Source: Spirogloea muscicola (Eukaryota; Streptophyta; Zygnematophyceae; Spirogloeales; Spirogloeaceae). From it: a stretch of 21,676 bases of DNA. Of this stretch, positions 10,701-20,633 are shown one piece after another. Where the stretch lies: the NCBI GenBank assembly GCA_009602725.1, contig WELB01000047.1, positions 374,702 to 396,377 on the forward strand, given 5' to 3'. Position 1 is the stretch's first letter. Every line of letters starts with the position of its first letter. Under the pieces are notes generated by a model. That model saw only the letters and a program-made list of their open reading frames with translations. It was not told the origin of the DNA and did not search any database. The position numbers and the translations under genes were made by a program.

Positions 10701-13700
10701 ACGGCACAGACTGTGACAACGCAGCTGCTGCTTGCCTGCTCCACCGCATTTCGTCGCACTTATTTAGGAGAGCGAATTCGCTTGTGACCCTTTACATGTC
10801 ACACTTTAGTAGGACATTGAGCAACTATCCATCCATGTATTGCAAGCCTGCATCGTCTTTAGGCGTCATGATTTAGTAATGTGCTTGAGCAAGGAGATTT
10901 GAAAGACATCCTTTGTAAGTACTAAAGACTGTCGGAAAAGGGAGCTCATCATCCAGGCGTTGTACCATGTGTAGGATGCTTGGACAAATCCAAGCCATGC
11001 AACCCCTATACCAGACACTAAGCTGGGAGGGACAAATGACATACTCGATGCAATAGGTCATGAAGAGCCAGATGGGATGACTTTTGTCAAATTCAGGAGA
11101 CCTTTCATGCCGACAGATACAGGTCTGTAAGTGGCTAATAAGAACCTGATCTCCAAAAACTGAGGTTGTGCTTGCTGATCATAAGAACAACATGAGAGAG
11201 GAATGCAAGCTCCAAAGTCATCACCGTAATATGCAGTCCTCGAGCTTTCCTCAACCCCACTGCAATACTAGGCTCGTCGTATGTAAGGTCATTGGGAGGC
11301 TAATGTGCATAAGAAGCACCACGGAAACAATGTCCTTAACAGTGCCAAGCACGGTTCATGCTTAATGCTTTGCTGCTCGCATGATGTCTTTTTGCAGATG
11401 TAGACTATCAAATCAGGGATATGGACTTCACTTTGGTGTGGGCAAGGGGACAAGCTCCAGGCAATGTAGATAGTACTGGCCTCGGCAACAACGCTGCAAC
11501 ACAGTACTTGAAGCAGGAGGCAGCAGCATTCTATCGGCCTGACGAACTCAAGTACCATGGAAGGGAAAATGCAGGTAGCAGACACGTACACCAGCCTCAT
11601 ATTTGTGGAAAAGTCCTTAATAAAGTTCCTGCATCAATGACATGGCAAAGGAAGCTCCACACATTCATGTAATGAAAGAGCAGTTGGCACAGCAACCCCA
11701 GAGAAATTGATCAGAACCTGGTATGCAGTCCTCTCACAAACTCAGTGACTGAATGTGCAAATTATCTGGTTCTGTGGCTGGTCAGGAAGCTTCGGCAATG
11801 TGAACATGATACTGGGCGCTTCTACCTTAGATGGAAAAGGCTGTGGTGCTCCAAGTCTACCAGGCTACACATGCTCTTTCACGCCTGCCGGAAGCAAGTC
11901 AGTCGGTAATAGTTGCAAAAATCTGGTCAAACAATATCACTAGCATTGTCAAAAGATCTGTAGCTGGCTATTCTTGTCACAAGCTTTCTTCTAAGTTCGT
12001 AGACATGAGAAATGATCAAATTGCCTCGACACTAACGCTCTATATTTCTGCAGAATAAAAATCAACTGGAGGTTAAGGGCATTCTCTGTCGAATTTGCGC
12101 TCCAAGCGAAGACCAAAGGCTGGGTTGCGCTTGGTTTCTCTCCGGATGGCAAGATGGTAGGCAGCGACGCCATTGTCGGGTTTGCTGACAGTCAGAACAT
12201 GCTGAAAAAGGACGCCAGGAGCTCTTTGGGTACTGTCAGCGTGTACAAACTGACTGGATACAGTCTCTCACAAATTATGGCCCAACCAAATCTGCAAGTG
12301 GAGAATGCAAGTGCTGTGTACGTCGACAAGACAACAATCCTGAGGTTAGCCTTTAGACATTTTCATCACTTTAGAAGTCTCTGCTCTTGCTTCCTCAACG
12401 TCAATCCTCCACCTTAGGATCCATTTGCTGGTCAATTATCCAGTTTGTCGCTCGCGTGCCCGCCCCGTAAGTGGATGGAGAACTTGCTTATCTCTGCTTA
12501 GCCTTCACAAGATAGCTGACCGCTGCGTCCTGTGGACGATCGGGTATGCTGTAGATTTGCTAGAAACTATACTGGAGGAAACGTGAACATAAGTGTTGGT
12601 GCTGACAAGGGAGTACATATCATCTGGGCCACGTCATCCAAGAAATCCAATGTGCTCAGCAACCACTACTTACAAAACAGGTATGTCTGATATTGTACGT
12701 ACACTTTGGGTCTTCTCATAGTCCTTTGAGACGTGCACGAGCTTACTATTCTGAGTTGCCGCCTAGTCAAGAATCTATCCAAAACTACCACTTTGCTCAT
12801 GAACAGGGGTTCCGTCAGTCTTAGTCTTGCAAGCGGTAGAGGCAAGTCTACTGGTAACCTGCTAGGCTGGTACCAGCTTCACCTCTGGTTAATATCTGCA
12901 GCATTGGCCACCGTGCTTCCAATCTCAGTAATATGTGCCAGGTGCCTTTCCTTCCTTCACCTATGTGATAGTAGTCATAGGTCACAGCTTCAAGTTGCCT
13001 TGTACTTCCACCAGCATTTAATCCATGCACTGAGCAGAGACCTTGTATAGTGCCTGTATTTCTGAGAAGGTGGACAGACACATTCTCCAAGTGAGACGGT
13101 CACCTTTGAGCAATCGATGTCATCCCTGACTTGACACTCTATGTCGTCAGGCTTGCGACCTTGTGCCCACCGTTGAAGGCCCAATTCTTCGGCGCCGTGC
13201 ACTTATTGACTTCGCTGGTGGGGTTGGCCTTGGTGATTATTGGAACTTTGATAGCTTTCACGAAATTCATCAGCAGACCACTGGACGCTTTTACAACACT
13301 CCACGGCATGTCCAGTTGTGCAGTCCTGGTGCTACTTCTCTTTGAAGTGCTCACTGGGATATTCTGCAGACCCCGAATTTCCTTCCGTGGTGGCAACCTC
13401 TGTGGGTACTCACACAAATTTGCCGGCATTGCCATTATCATCACAGCGGCAGCTTCGTCGTTCCTGGGTTTCCAGAAATACGCACACCTGACAGGCGCCT
13501 GGGTCATGGTAAGAAGACGTGCCCATTTTGCAACTGTTACTGTCTCTGTTGCACTGATGCATCACGTCAGCTTATGCATGCCACTTCGCTCACAGCATTT
13601 TCAAGGCACTGCTAATCGACTGACATGATGATGATCCGACACATACTGGCAGCTATTTGTAATCACCTATGGAGCTTGTGTGGTATTCTTCTTGTTCCTC

Positions 13701-14418
13701 TACTTGCTCCTCCAATGTGCCGTTCCTTATGATGCTAAGACAAGGCTGGTCGCCAAGGACTATGATATTGTCCAAGCCTCAAAGAGAAAGGCCCTCGCCT
13801 GCAGAGGCTGGCCTCCGCCAAATGTCGTCTGGCCTCCAACTCCACCCAAAGATAATGCACAAGACAGCCCAGACTCAGGTGATTTGCAGCCCTGCTACGT
13901 GCTTGTAATTTTCTTTTGTCGCTGACTAGCTGCACTGCTTGTTGACTTACTTGCAATCTTTGTCCTATATAACAGGAACTTTGGCAAGGCCGTTGATACC
14001 AGCCACGGCTGTCGTTAGTAGCAACTTGCGCGAACCCCCGTGCCACGATACGGTCCTACCTCCGCCCAGCCCTCGGCCAGACACAGATGTCCAAGTTGTT
14101 CCCACAAGGGTGCGCAACGGCCTCCATGGGGCTACGAGTGCGGCTGAGGAGAGCCCGTGGGACTCAATGCAGGAGGTCCGAAGCTTTGTGCTGCCACGCC
14201 CGCCGCTGCCGTCACCCAGCGATGTTGGCAATGCAGCTGGTGGCAGGCAGCACCCAGTGTTACTATCGCCGCGCCTGAAAAGCAAGCCACCAATGGTCAG
14301 CGAGATCACTCAGGACGCTGAGTTAATGGAGCCGCCAGCAATAGCTAGGCGTCATCCCGTTCAGCCTCTCAAGAAGGTGGCAGATTTTGACCATGCTGCG
14401 AAGTACAGCTCGGCATGA
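7723..14418 (+). CDS. LPMO-like / EGF / DOMON / DOMON / cytochrome b561 transmembrane redox protein
   Basis: Spliced model: join(7723..8165, 8382..8540, 8665..8777, 8938..9133, 9290..9389, 9458..9502, 9567..9782, 9907..10322, 10593..10670, 10975..11122, 11398..11574, 11786..11897, 12054..12344, 12555..12680, 12807..12941, 13151..13508, 13653..13878, 13976..14418), about 1,260 residues. Phases agree at each junction; least certain are 8665, 9133 and the 45-bp exon at 9458. The start is the first ATG with a strong context (GGCCATGGCC), but its frame meets the downstream frame only if the N at 7753 hides bases. Approximate residues: 1-20 signal region; 20-200 LPMO-like sheet ending WALVSLPPRDCYGCTIRLL and YTQWSCADVNI; 205-255 EGF-like (CFCQAGWHGSGC); 265-690 DOMON1 (TTSYVAVGWRPI, MYLQDMTIASARGNYYRI, FVKFRRPF, FTLVWARGQAPG) with a disordered insert at 340-560; 734-870 DOMON2 (GWVALGFSPDGKMVGSDAIV, HYLQNRGSVSL); 885-1060 b561. 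b561 histidines: YQLHLWL, GAVHLLT, TTLHGMS, YSHKFAG. A basic/Pro-rich cytosolic tail follows. Predicted plasma-membrane electron transfer from cytosolic ascorbate outward is family-based inference. Confidence 0.82.
7753..7753. other. Single N (ambiguous base or collapsed gap)
   Basis: Lies 30 bases after the proposed start codon, exactly where the upstream and downstream reading frames fail to join. The number of real bases here is unknown. It falls at the expected end of the signal peptide, just before FPPARDLGDLLD. Confidence 0.9.
7755..8540 (+). other. Segment coding the LPMO-like N-terminal module (exons 1-2, intron 8166-8381)
   Basis: Motifs in order: PPCG; then AGAALNVTW; then ADAHAGGFRLELL, whose His sits where copper-monooxygenase-like SCE4755 proteins have a conserved HPGHFR-type histidine; then LPPRDCYGCTIRLLRQ joined by splicing to AIDIGGPTYTQWSCADVNIM. 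The pattern V-x-LP-x3-C-x2-C-(T/L) followed by a Y-x-x-C-A-D stretch is the C-terminal signature I recall for that family. A Cys-rich part follows (CHNCAGSDAPCAL). Catalysis is unproven, because the first copper ligand would be the mature N-terminal residue, hidden at the N. An alternative is a non-catalytic beta-sandwich binding module. Confidence 0.5.
9458..10322 (+). other. Disordered insert within DOMON1 (exons 6-8)
   Basis: Exons 9458-9502, 9567-9782 and 9907-10322 add about 225 residues between GWRPIGLPWMNLPHTDPA and MPAMYLQDMTIASARG, two parts of one DOMON fold. The insert is rich in Pro, Ser, His, Lys and Arg (for example SSHHGSHSSHRK and PPPPASTHPPPP). It has no Cys and no predicted helix. 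It looks like an extracellular disordered loop, perhaps wall-binding; the last part is basic (KAANKSKRKGQQR). Confidence 0.6.
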
Positions 14419-15185
14419 GCACTTCCTAATTGACCAGTGCTCATTCTACTTCATACAATATTTCGGCAGTTACCGTAATCTTCTGCATCAGTTATGCACC
14501 CTGCTTTGGATCAGGCGCTAACCTTGGGACCGGGCCTGTGTCTGGTTTCCCGATCGGAGCTTCGAGCGTCTTATTAAGAGGCAGCCGAAGCCCTCTCTCT
14601 ACTGCTGCTCAAGCTCCCTTCGCTTGGTGCAGTGCTGTTATAAAGCACAAGAGATGCTGTATCCTGAAGCTGCACCATCAAGTTCATTCTGCAAGACGCA
14701 GGATCGGCCGCTGAGAGCGACCACTTGCTGCAAGATATGAGTTTACGTTCACCTCGTCTGTGTATGCCACTTGCCGAACGGCTCTGACTAATATAATGCC
14801 TACCGACTAATATAATGCCTACCTTCAATCCTCTTCACATATGCATGTACCACCTCAGGGAAGTATTCAAAATGCACAGTGCACTTGACGCCAGTCAGGC
14901 AGAAGCATGACGTGTGGTCTGTCCTCGTCACGCTGCCGCTGCATTAAGAAGGCGATGCTGATTCCTGTTGGACTTGCTTGCATCTATGACCGCTCAGCCC
15001 AAGGAGGAACCCACATTTGAGGTTGACAAAATACAAAGCCCAAACTTTGACCTCCACATGGGTTTCACGCAACCCTCTCTACATACTGTCAGCTGATGAT
15101 TGGCAATCTGGCGGATAGGTCCCAATTGTTGTGGGTTTCATCAAGTACATGGCCCAGTCTCCACACGCCAGGCTGCTTGCTTCGC
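14419..15185. other. Spacer between convergent transcription units
   Basis: Holds the presumed 3' UTR of the redox gene and, if the minus-strand gene is real, that gene's 3' end. No convincing exon seen. Contains the 19-bp tandem duplication listed separately. Confidence 0.4.
14786..14823. repeat. Perfect 19-bp tandem duplication
   Basis: Two exact copies of GACTAATATAATGCCTACC, at 14786-14804 and 14805-14823, about 370 bp after the redox gene's stop. The AT-rich core could lie near a polyadenylation region. Confidence 0.95.
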
Positions 15186-16085
15186 TCAAACGGCCGTGGC
15201 TGCAGGGGTTGTCTGCTCTGCGTCCCGTCTGCGCCCATCAATTGCATCGTCGTCGACTTTATCAGGGAAGCCGACTCCCCCATCACCAAATGTATCATCC
15301 AACTCCCTTGCCAGTAACATGGCTGGATCTGCAACAGGGGATCAAGGCAGTTGTCAAGCTGAGCTAACAAGTGACTGATGACAAGATGACAGAAATGCAA
15401 CTTCTTCACGCCTCACCAGTACGTCTCCTTCAATCCCACGTTTCAACTTCAAGACATGCGTGATCCTGCTGTGGACTAGCTTTGCATGATAGACGTGCCA
15501 CATTGCAACACGGCGAGTGAGCATCCTGTTCTTCGACGACGTTTTGATTTCCTCAAAACTCTTACGTAGCGGGAAAGCATCTGGTGCATGCTCATAGCAA
15601 TCGCTGTAATAGCAAATTAATATTTTAGCACCTCGTCCTTGTCAATGGTCACAGCAGGCCCAGGCTTAGGGCTGATTTCGCAAGCATCGGGATGCGCTCT
15701 CGTGCTGAGCATCGGCTGAGCTCGACATGCTAGATGGGCGAGACTGCTGAAAGACTTAAACAAAAATTGGCATCGCAAGCAGCTTGATAAGTTGTGCACT
15801 GCCTGTTGCCGAGGCCTAAGCTAAAGAGGCAAGCACGAGTAGACTGCAGATAGGCAAGCACTGTGCTTTCCAATCGACTCTCTTCCGGCTGCGACAATAG
15901 TGCCCTGGGGCCTTGTTCGTTGGTAGTTATGTCGAGGTTTCCAGGTCATGAAGCTCACCGAATCGGCTGCTCTTGGCGGCGAGGTTCCAGTAAAGCAGCC
16001 CTGCCACTACAAGTGCTGTAGCGGATGCGAGGCTCTGCTTGATGCGCGTGCGCCCCGCCGCGCTCAGGCTGCTCCAGCTTTCCAT
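15186..16085 (-). CDS. Tentative small membrane protein gene, paralogous first exon, frameshifted
   Basis: Best reading on the minus strand: exon 1 16085..15959 (ATG to a GTGAGC donor, phase 1); exon 2 about 15729..15417 (TAG acceptor; GTGAGG donor); last exon about 15302..15186 or from 15328, ending in TGA. Exon 1 starts MESWSSLSAAGRTRIKQ and has one helix, ATALVVAGLLYW, then KSSRF and a split Gly/Ala codon. It aligns with exon 1 of the gene at 17793 (ALVV-G, W-N/D-L, F-G, same intron phase). Exon 2 reads PKPGPAVTIDKDEV, then loses frame at about 15630, and continues in the next frame as AKILICYYSDCYEHAPDAF and FPLRKSFEEIKTSSKNR. The last exon holds LDDTFGDGGVGFPDKVDDD. An in-frame stop precedes the ATG. 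Exon borders after exon 1 are uncertain, and exon 2 resembles nothing I recognise. It could be a real gene with a sequencing error, or a pseudogene. Confidence 0.4.
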
Positions 16086-17354
16086 GTGAGCCGGCGGCTG
16101 GATGGCCGGCTAGGAGCGTGCAGGGGGCCTCATGGAGCAAAACCTGCAACTGTCCGTAAGGCTGCTAGAGGTCTTAAGTGTGCTAGAGAAACGTGCCTGA
16201 CCACATTGCGGCCATGTAGGGCTCAGCATTTAGGGACAGTGTGGCGCAGCTGGCTGCTCCTAGCCCATGTGCTGAAGGGGTCGGCTGTAGACGAGGAAGT
16301 TCTGATTCTTTTGAAAGGCTGTGCTTGTAAGTGGCCAGTCCAGGGAGAACACATCGCAACGAATATTGTAATGACAGAGAAGGCGCGCTGTGCGCATAAA
16401 TTGGAAAGGTGGCCATATTAAGCCAAAACACTTTATAGGCAGTACACTGTAAAGCGGTCTCAGGAGACGGTGGTGGCTATGCATGGTCAGCTCAGAGGAG
16501 AGGACGGATGAGTCCATGAGATTCGAGAGCTTCTACACTGGATGGCATGCTGGCATTGGCAGATTATGGACAATATAATGAACGGGGGGAGAGGGCAGAA
16601 GCCCTCCATGTCCTGCCTTGAAAGCGGCCGGATCGACGGATCGTGCGGCGGCCGCGCAGTGGGGCGCCCGGGCATGCATGCACGGCTGCGAGCTGCACGG
16701 CCAATCGGCCGCTACCCGATCGGCGCTCGCTCATCTGATTTCCTATCGCTGAAACGGGGGTACTAAGAGCGCCCTGTCTGCCTAGCCTGTGGCTTCGCTA
16801 ACATGCTTTTGAACACCTTCTACATGCACCTGGCTGGCCTTTACAGCCGCTCTATTCATATCAGCAGCCGCATTCTTCCTCAGGGCCATGGAGTTGTGAT
16901 TTGGGCCTTGAGGGCAAGTCTGTGCTTAAAGGAGCATGTTCAGGACGGGGACCCACGTAAGCGGGGACAAACAGACTCGTGATGTCTTTGAACCGCCCAG
17001 AATATTGTCTGCGCCTCTGGCCTGGCCTTCAGCCACGAGACGAGCGTCTGACGCTGTTCCTCCTCAAAGCTTGCTATGAAGATGACTTTCTCTGGATACA
17101 GACGGCGGCCAAGAGAGGCCAGCCCTGTTCGAAGAGCCCACAAAGTCGGGACACCCGTCGACGGGTTTGATAAAAAGCGAGAGCGTCAAGCTAATCCAAG
17201 ACCTTGCAGAAAGGTTGAACGAAAGTGGCAGCAGGCGTAATGTCGGCTCTGTGGCATAAGGTAGCCTGAGAATGGCTGAGGGGAGAGAATGGTAAGAGAG
17301 AGCAAAAGAGCGAGCGAACACGAGAGGAGGAGGGCGGGGGGGAAGGGAGAGATG
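16086..17354. other. Spacer between divergent small-protein genes
   Basis: No convincing coding exon. A GC-rich patch at 16625-16740 includes CATGCATG (16673-16680, RY-like) and a CCAAT (16701-16705), compatible with a promoter for the minus-strand unit. Open frames at about 16940-17170 on both strands have no recognised motif. Confidence 0.4.
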
Positions 17355-17434
<80 letters not shown>

Positions 17435-17435
17435 N

Positions 17436-17511
<76 letters not shown>

Positions 17512-17512
17512 G
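17355..17512. repeat. Compound simple-sequence tract: TA, GA, N, A68, G9
   Basis: (TA) at 17355-17374, (GA) at 17375-17431, TTT, N at 17435, 68 A at 17436-17503, then 9 G at 17504-17512. It lies 280-440 bp upstream of the ATG at 17793. The N beside a long homopolymer suggests an assembly join or a collapsed region. A retroposon poly(A) tail is possible, but no element body is recognisable next to it. Confidence 0.9.
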
Positions 17513-17792
17513 CTGTGAGAGTTGGATGACAGGAAGAGAGGGGGCAGGAAAGGGCGGAGGGTTCACCCAAGTCGCTCCGCCTTGCTAGCCCGTGCTTCGA
17601 GTGCGGACTAGCTGCGTGCAGCCCTGGAGGTTGCGGCCTAGTTGAGCTTGGGCGCAGACCTCCTTCACTGAGTGCCGCTCTACGCGCCTCTTACCAGCCA
17701 CCTACGGCAGCGCCAGTCAAGCCAGCTACGGCGGCGGTGGTCCTTGACAAGACGGGACGCAAGGAGCCGCCTGCATAGCAGAGGGCTTCTGC

Positions 17793-18733
17793 ATGGACCC
17801 AAATCGAGAGCGTCGTGGTGGAGGCGACCACCCGAGGTCCGGGCTCTCAGCCAGCCTGGGCCGCATGTCACAGGGCCAGAGGGTCGTGCTGGGCACCGTG
17901 CTCGCGCTCGTCGTCGGCGGCATCTTCTGGGACCTTACTCGTAACCGGAAAATCTTCGGAGGTGAGAAGCAGCTCTATTACTGATGCCATATGGCAGCTA
18001 CGCCTGACATCGTCACGTACGCAGCTCTCCCGACTTTGACTTACATGTGGACTCTTGGTCCACAGTATTAGACGTCTTAGCTGCCATCAGATTTACCCAT
18101 AACCTATAAACAAGTCATGACCTTGTTATCGTCCGTTTATTTCTGACGCCATGGTGAGTGCGGCCAACACTTTGCTAGGGCATGTCCCTGCATGTACGTA
18201 TTACTATGTGATTCAAGTGAGATGCATGCAGACTGCAGACTGTTATCAACTTCTGTCATCCCTTCACAGAAAGAACATCATGTCCTTGAAATTGGTAGTG
18301 CGGCAGGCTTGCATGGATTGGCACTCTGCAGGTTTTGCTCAACTTGGTGTTCTTGTACTGAACGCTGAACAGGTGTCAGGTCCTCGTCCTTTTAGCAGCA
18401 CCACCAAGCTGGTCCTACCAATCGATGTTTGTAAACTTGTGCAGATCGTAAGGACGAAGGTGGCCACCACAGCCATGAGCGCTCTGACAAGCGGTAGGAC
18501 GCTCATACTGTGGCGAAGCTGACGGCAGAGTGGGCCACCCTGCCGCTCCTGCAGGCTCCGTGCCCAGGACTTACACCAAGGACTGGCTGGAGGCAACTTA
18601 CGGCAGCCGGGAGGCGTACGGCCGGCTGGACGATAAGGAGCGCCAGGCCACCGATGTGCACGTTGTCATGAACCCCATCACGCGCCACAACTACTTCCGC
18701 CGCAGTGAGGAGGGCCGCAATGGCCAGAAGTAA
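17793..18733 (+). CDS. Small single-pass membrane protein, plant-conserved type, function unknown
   Basis: Spliced model: join(17793..17961, 18555..18733), 115 residues; donor G|GTGAGA, acceptor CTGCAG|G, phase 1. The N-terminus is hydrophilic (MDPNRERRGGG). One membrane helix follows (about residues 30-47: RVVLGTVLALVVGGIFWDL), then RNRKIFGG. Exon 2 begins SVPRTYTKDWLEATYG and contains VVMNPITRHNYF. The pattern of a short N-terminal helix, a TPRT-like stretch, a Trp and a final NPI-x-R-x-N motif is familiar from small plant proteins annotated only as transmembrane proteins; I cannot name a function. The 593-bp intron holds open frames without coding character. Its first exon is related to the minus-strand exon at 16085-15959. 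The two genes are divergent, 1.7 kb apart. Confidence 0.72.
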
Positions 18734-19773
18734 TGCCGTGGACGAGGTGGTCACGTTAGCTTGGTTGTGCTTGCAACTATCTCCTCTCAGTACGTAGCGA
18801 CCCTCTTGGAAATAGTGCAACATTGCCGTAGTTTGTGCAGACTGATCCGCAAAGCTACCATCAGCCTTTGGAGCTTTCCGTCAGAGTCACTAACTTTGGG
18901 GCAAAGCTTTCAGCATACGAGATCCTTGCAAGCACGCCCTCATGACACTAGCCAGACCACTTACAAAGTGGCCATGTCTGCTCGGCTTTCCCCCTATCGC
19001 GAAGTCAGTTGTGAAGTGTGAAGGGCTTTTTAGAAGGCCGGTAGGACCAGAGCAGTACGCCGCACACATGCGGGCAATCATTTCCCATCGGGCATTGGTT
19101 CTCCTGGGGGGCAAGGTGGACCAGGCAGGCCAAGCAGCCCTGGCACGAGGTAGACTACTAAAGTTTGGCATGCAATAGGAACATCTTCACATGGCATCCT
19201 GTAAGAAGGCAAGGGTCTGTGTTACATTGTGCATCTACTGGCACAGCCAGTCACGTGCATGACGTGCACTAGTCAACCTTCTCACATATCATTCCACATG
19301 CAAGAACGATTGGAAGCTGGACGTTGGTCTTCAGAGTACATGCCTAAGACGTGGGGCCCTACAGCGGTGCAGCTAAGTTACAACCATGCATGCGCCTAAT
19401 TTTTATGGATTGAAGACTCCAAAGTGCTGCTCCGGCCTCTGCTCAATGTTCACATAGAGGACATAGCTGGGAAAGATGAAGGCGAAGGGGCAAAGTGCAC
19501 ACGCTGCTCGTTGTGCTTGGAAGGCTTCGGCAGCCTTACATTACTAGGTTATAGGATGGCAATATACAGTCGAAAGAGGACAAAGGGTTCGGAGTCCAGA
19601 AGTCCAAAAGTCAATTCAAGTTGCAGAAAGTAGCTCGAAGCAGTCAGACATTAGCCCATGTAGTTGGCTACAGTGACCATCCATATGCTTCAAGATGTCC
19701 AAATAACCTCTTGGGGCTGGTGGTCCGACGCGTGATTCGCACAACACAGGTACTAGTCGAGCTTGTGTACTTG
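18734..19773. other. Spacer between convergent genes
   Basis: Presumed 3' UTRs of the genes ending at 18733 (plus) and 19774 (minus). Several 60-90 codon open frames occur on both strands (for example 18942-19178) without motif, splice partner or composition to support them. Confidence 0.4.
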
Positions 19774-20568
19774 CTATGGAGGCAAAAGCACGGAGAGGTG
19801 CGCCACGGAGCCGGGCCTCCCCGAATATGGCGACACTTCCTCGTTGCTGCCGTCCTTGGCGGCAGCCTCCTCTAGCACGCGCTCCACGCGCTCCGTGGCG
19901 GCAGGCTCCACCCCAGAGGCCTTCTCCCCGTCCACCGCCGCATCCTCCGCCACCGTCGCTGGCGTCTCCACTGCAGCCTGGGGCTCCGGCTCAGCGACCG
20001 TCTCCGAACCACCCTCCTCTACCACCTTCACCGGCGTCGCTGCTGCAGCCTGGGGCTCCGGCTCAGCGGCCGCCTCCGAGCCACCATCCTGTGGCTCTGG
20101 CGCTGCCTCGACAGGCTTCTGCTGGAGCTCGGACAAGTGGGCTCTGGAGCCGGGCCGGCCAGAGAATGGAGAGACCTCATCCTCGCCTCCATTAGTGGCG
20201 GCCGCTCCATCCCCCGGCGTCGTCGCCGCCGGCTCTGCAGAGGAGGGCGTCGTCTCCGGGGCGGCCTCAGCAGGAGCCGCCGTGTCCTCCGCTGCCTCCG
20301 CCGGCTTCTCGACGGCAGCCTCGGGCGACGACTCCACCGTTATGGCCTTGGCGGCAGCCATGGCGGCGTCCCGGAGCATCCGCCGCTGCTGGGAGACGGG
20401 CCTCACGAGGCCTGCGCCGATGCCGCGCCCCAGCAAGCTCTCGTCGACGTGCAGCTCCGAGAGGTGCGCCCGGCTGCCGGGCACCGGCACGGCGCCGTCG
20501 TCGTCGCCGGCCGCGGCGGCGCACATCGCGGCCGCAAGCGCCGCCAGGAGCAGCCACCGCGCCGCCAT
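19774..20568 (-). CDS. Secreted Ala/Glu/Pro-rich protein with three PGSRAHLSEL-type repeats
   Basis: Single open frame of 264 residues on the minus strand; ATG in a good context (GAGATGG). Signal peptide MAARWLLLAALAAAMCAAAA, with cleavage likely before GDDD. Three spaced copies of a motif: residues 30-39 PGSRAHLSEL, 139-148 PGSRAHLSEL, 252-261 PGSVAHLSVL. Copies 2 and 3 share a longer block, (D/E)EVSP(F/Y)SGR, before the motif. Copies lie 109 and 113 residues apart, and the last is three residues from the stop. Spacers are acidic and Ala/Pro-rich, with a duplicated EPEPQAA block; there is no Cys after the signal peptide. The layout resembles precursors of secreted peptides, or a protein with short docking repeats, but I do not recognise the motif as a known peptide hormone. 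The open frame on the opposite strand (19763-20722) is rejected: it has no ATG start and no signal peptide. Confidence 0.68.
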   Translation of the reverse strand: MAARWLLLAALAAAMCAAAAGDDDGAVPVPGSRAHLSELHVDESLLGRGIGAGLVRPVSQQRRMLRDAAMAAAKAITVESSPEAAVEKPAEAAEDTAAPAEAAPETTPSSAEPAATTPGDGAAATNGGEDEVSPFSGRPGSRAHLSELQQKPVEAAPEPQDGGSEAAAEPEPQAAAATPVKVVEEGGSETVAEPEPQAAVETPATVAEDAAVDGEKASGVEPAATERVERVLEEAAAKDGSNEEVSPYSGRPGSVAHLSVLLPP

Positions 20569-20633
20569 CTCGGCGCCGCTTCGTGGGCTCTCTCGTCGCC
20601 GACGGCACGCCGGGTGGGTAGCCAGAGCGGAAG

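Noticed and set aside
13163-13345. Plus-strand frame reading LIDFAGGVGLGDYWNFDSF within the b561 exon
   Set aside because: The alternative frame of the same exon encodes membrane helices with the b561 histidines and fits the splice phase.
15948-16421. 157-codon plus-strand open frame starting at ATG 15948
   Set aside because: Cys/Arg/Ala-rich with no motif. Part of it lies opposite the minus-strand transmembrane exon, which has a donor site and a paralogue.
17064-17570. Minus-strand open frames with long Phe and Ser/Leu runs
   Set aside because: Direct translation of the poly(A) and GA repeats across an N; not a protein.
18942-19178. 78-codon plus-strand open frame and its minus-strand counterpart at 18890-19171
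   Set aside because: No motif, signal peptide, splice partner or distinct composition; lies between two convergent gene ends.
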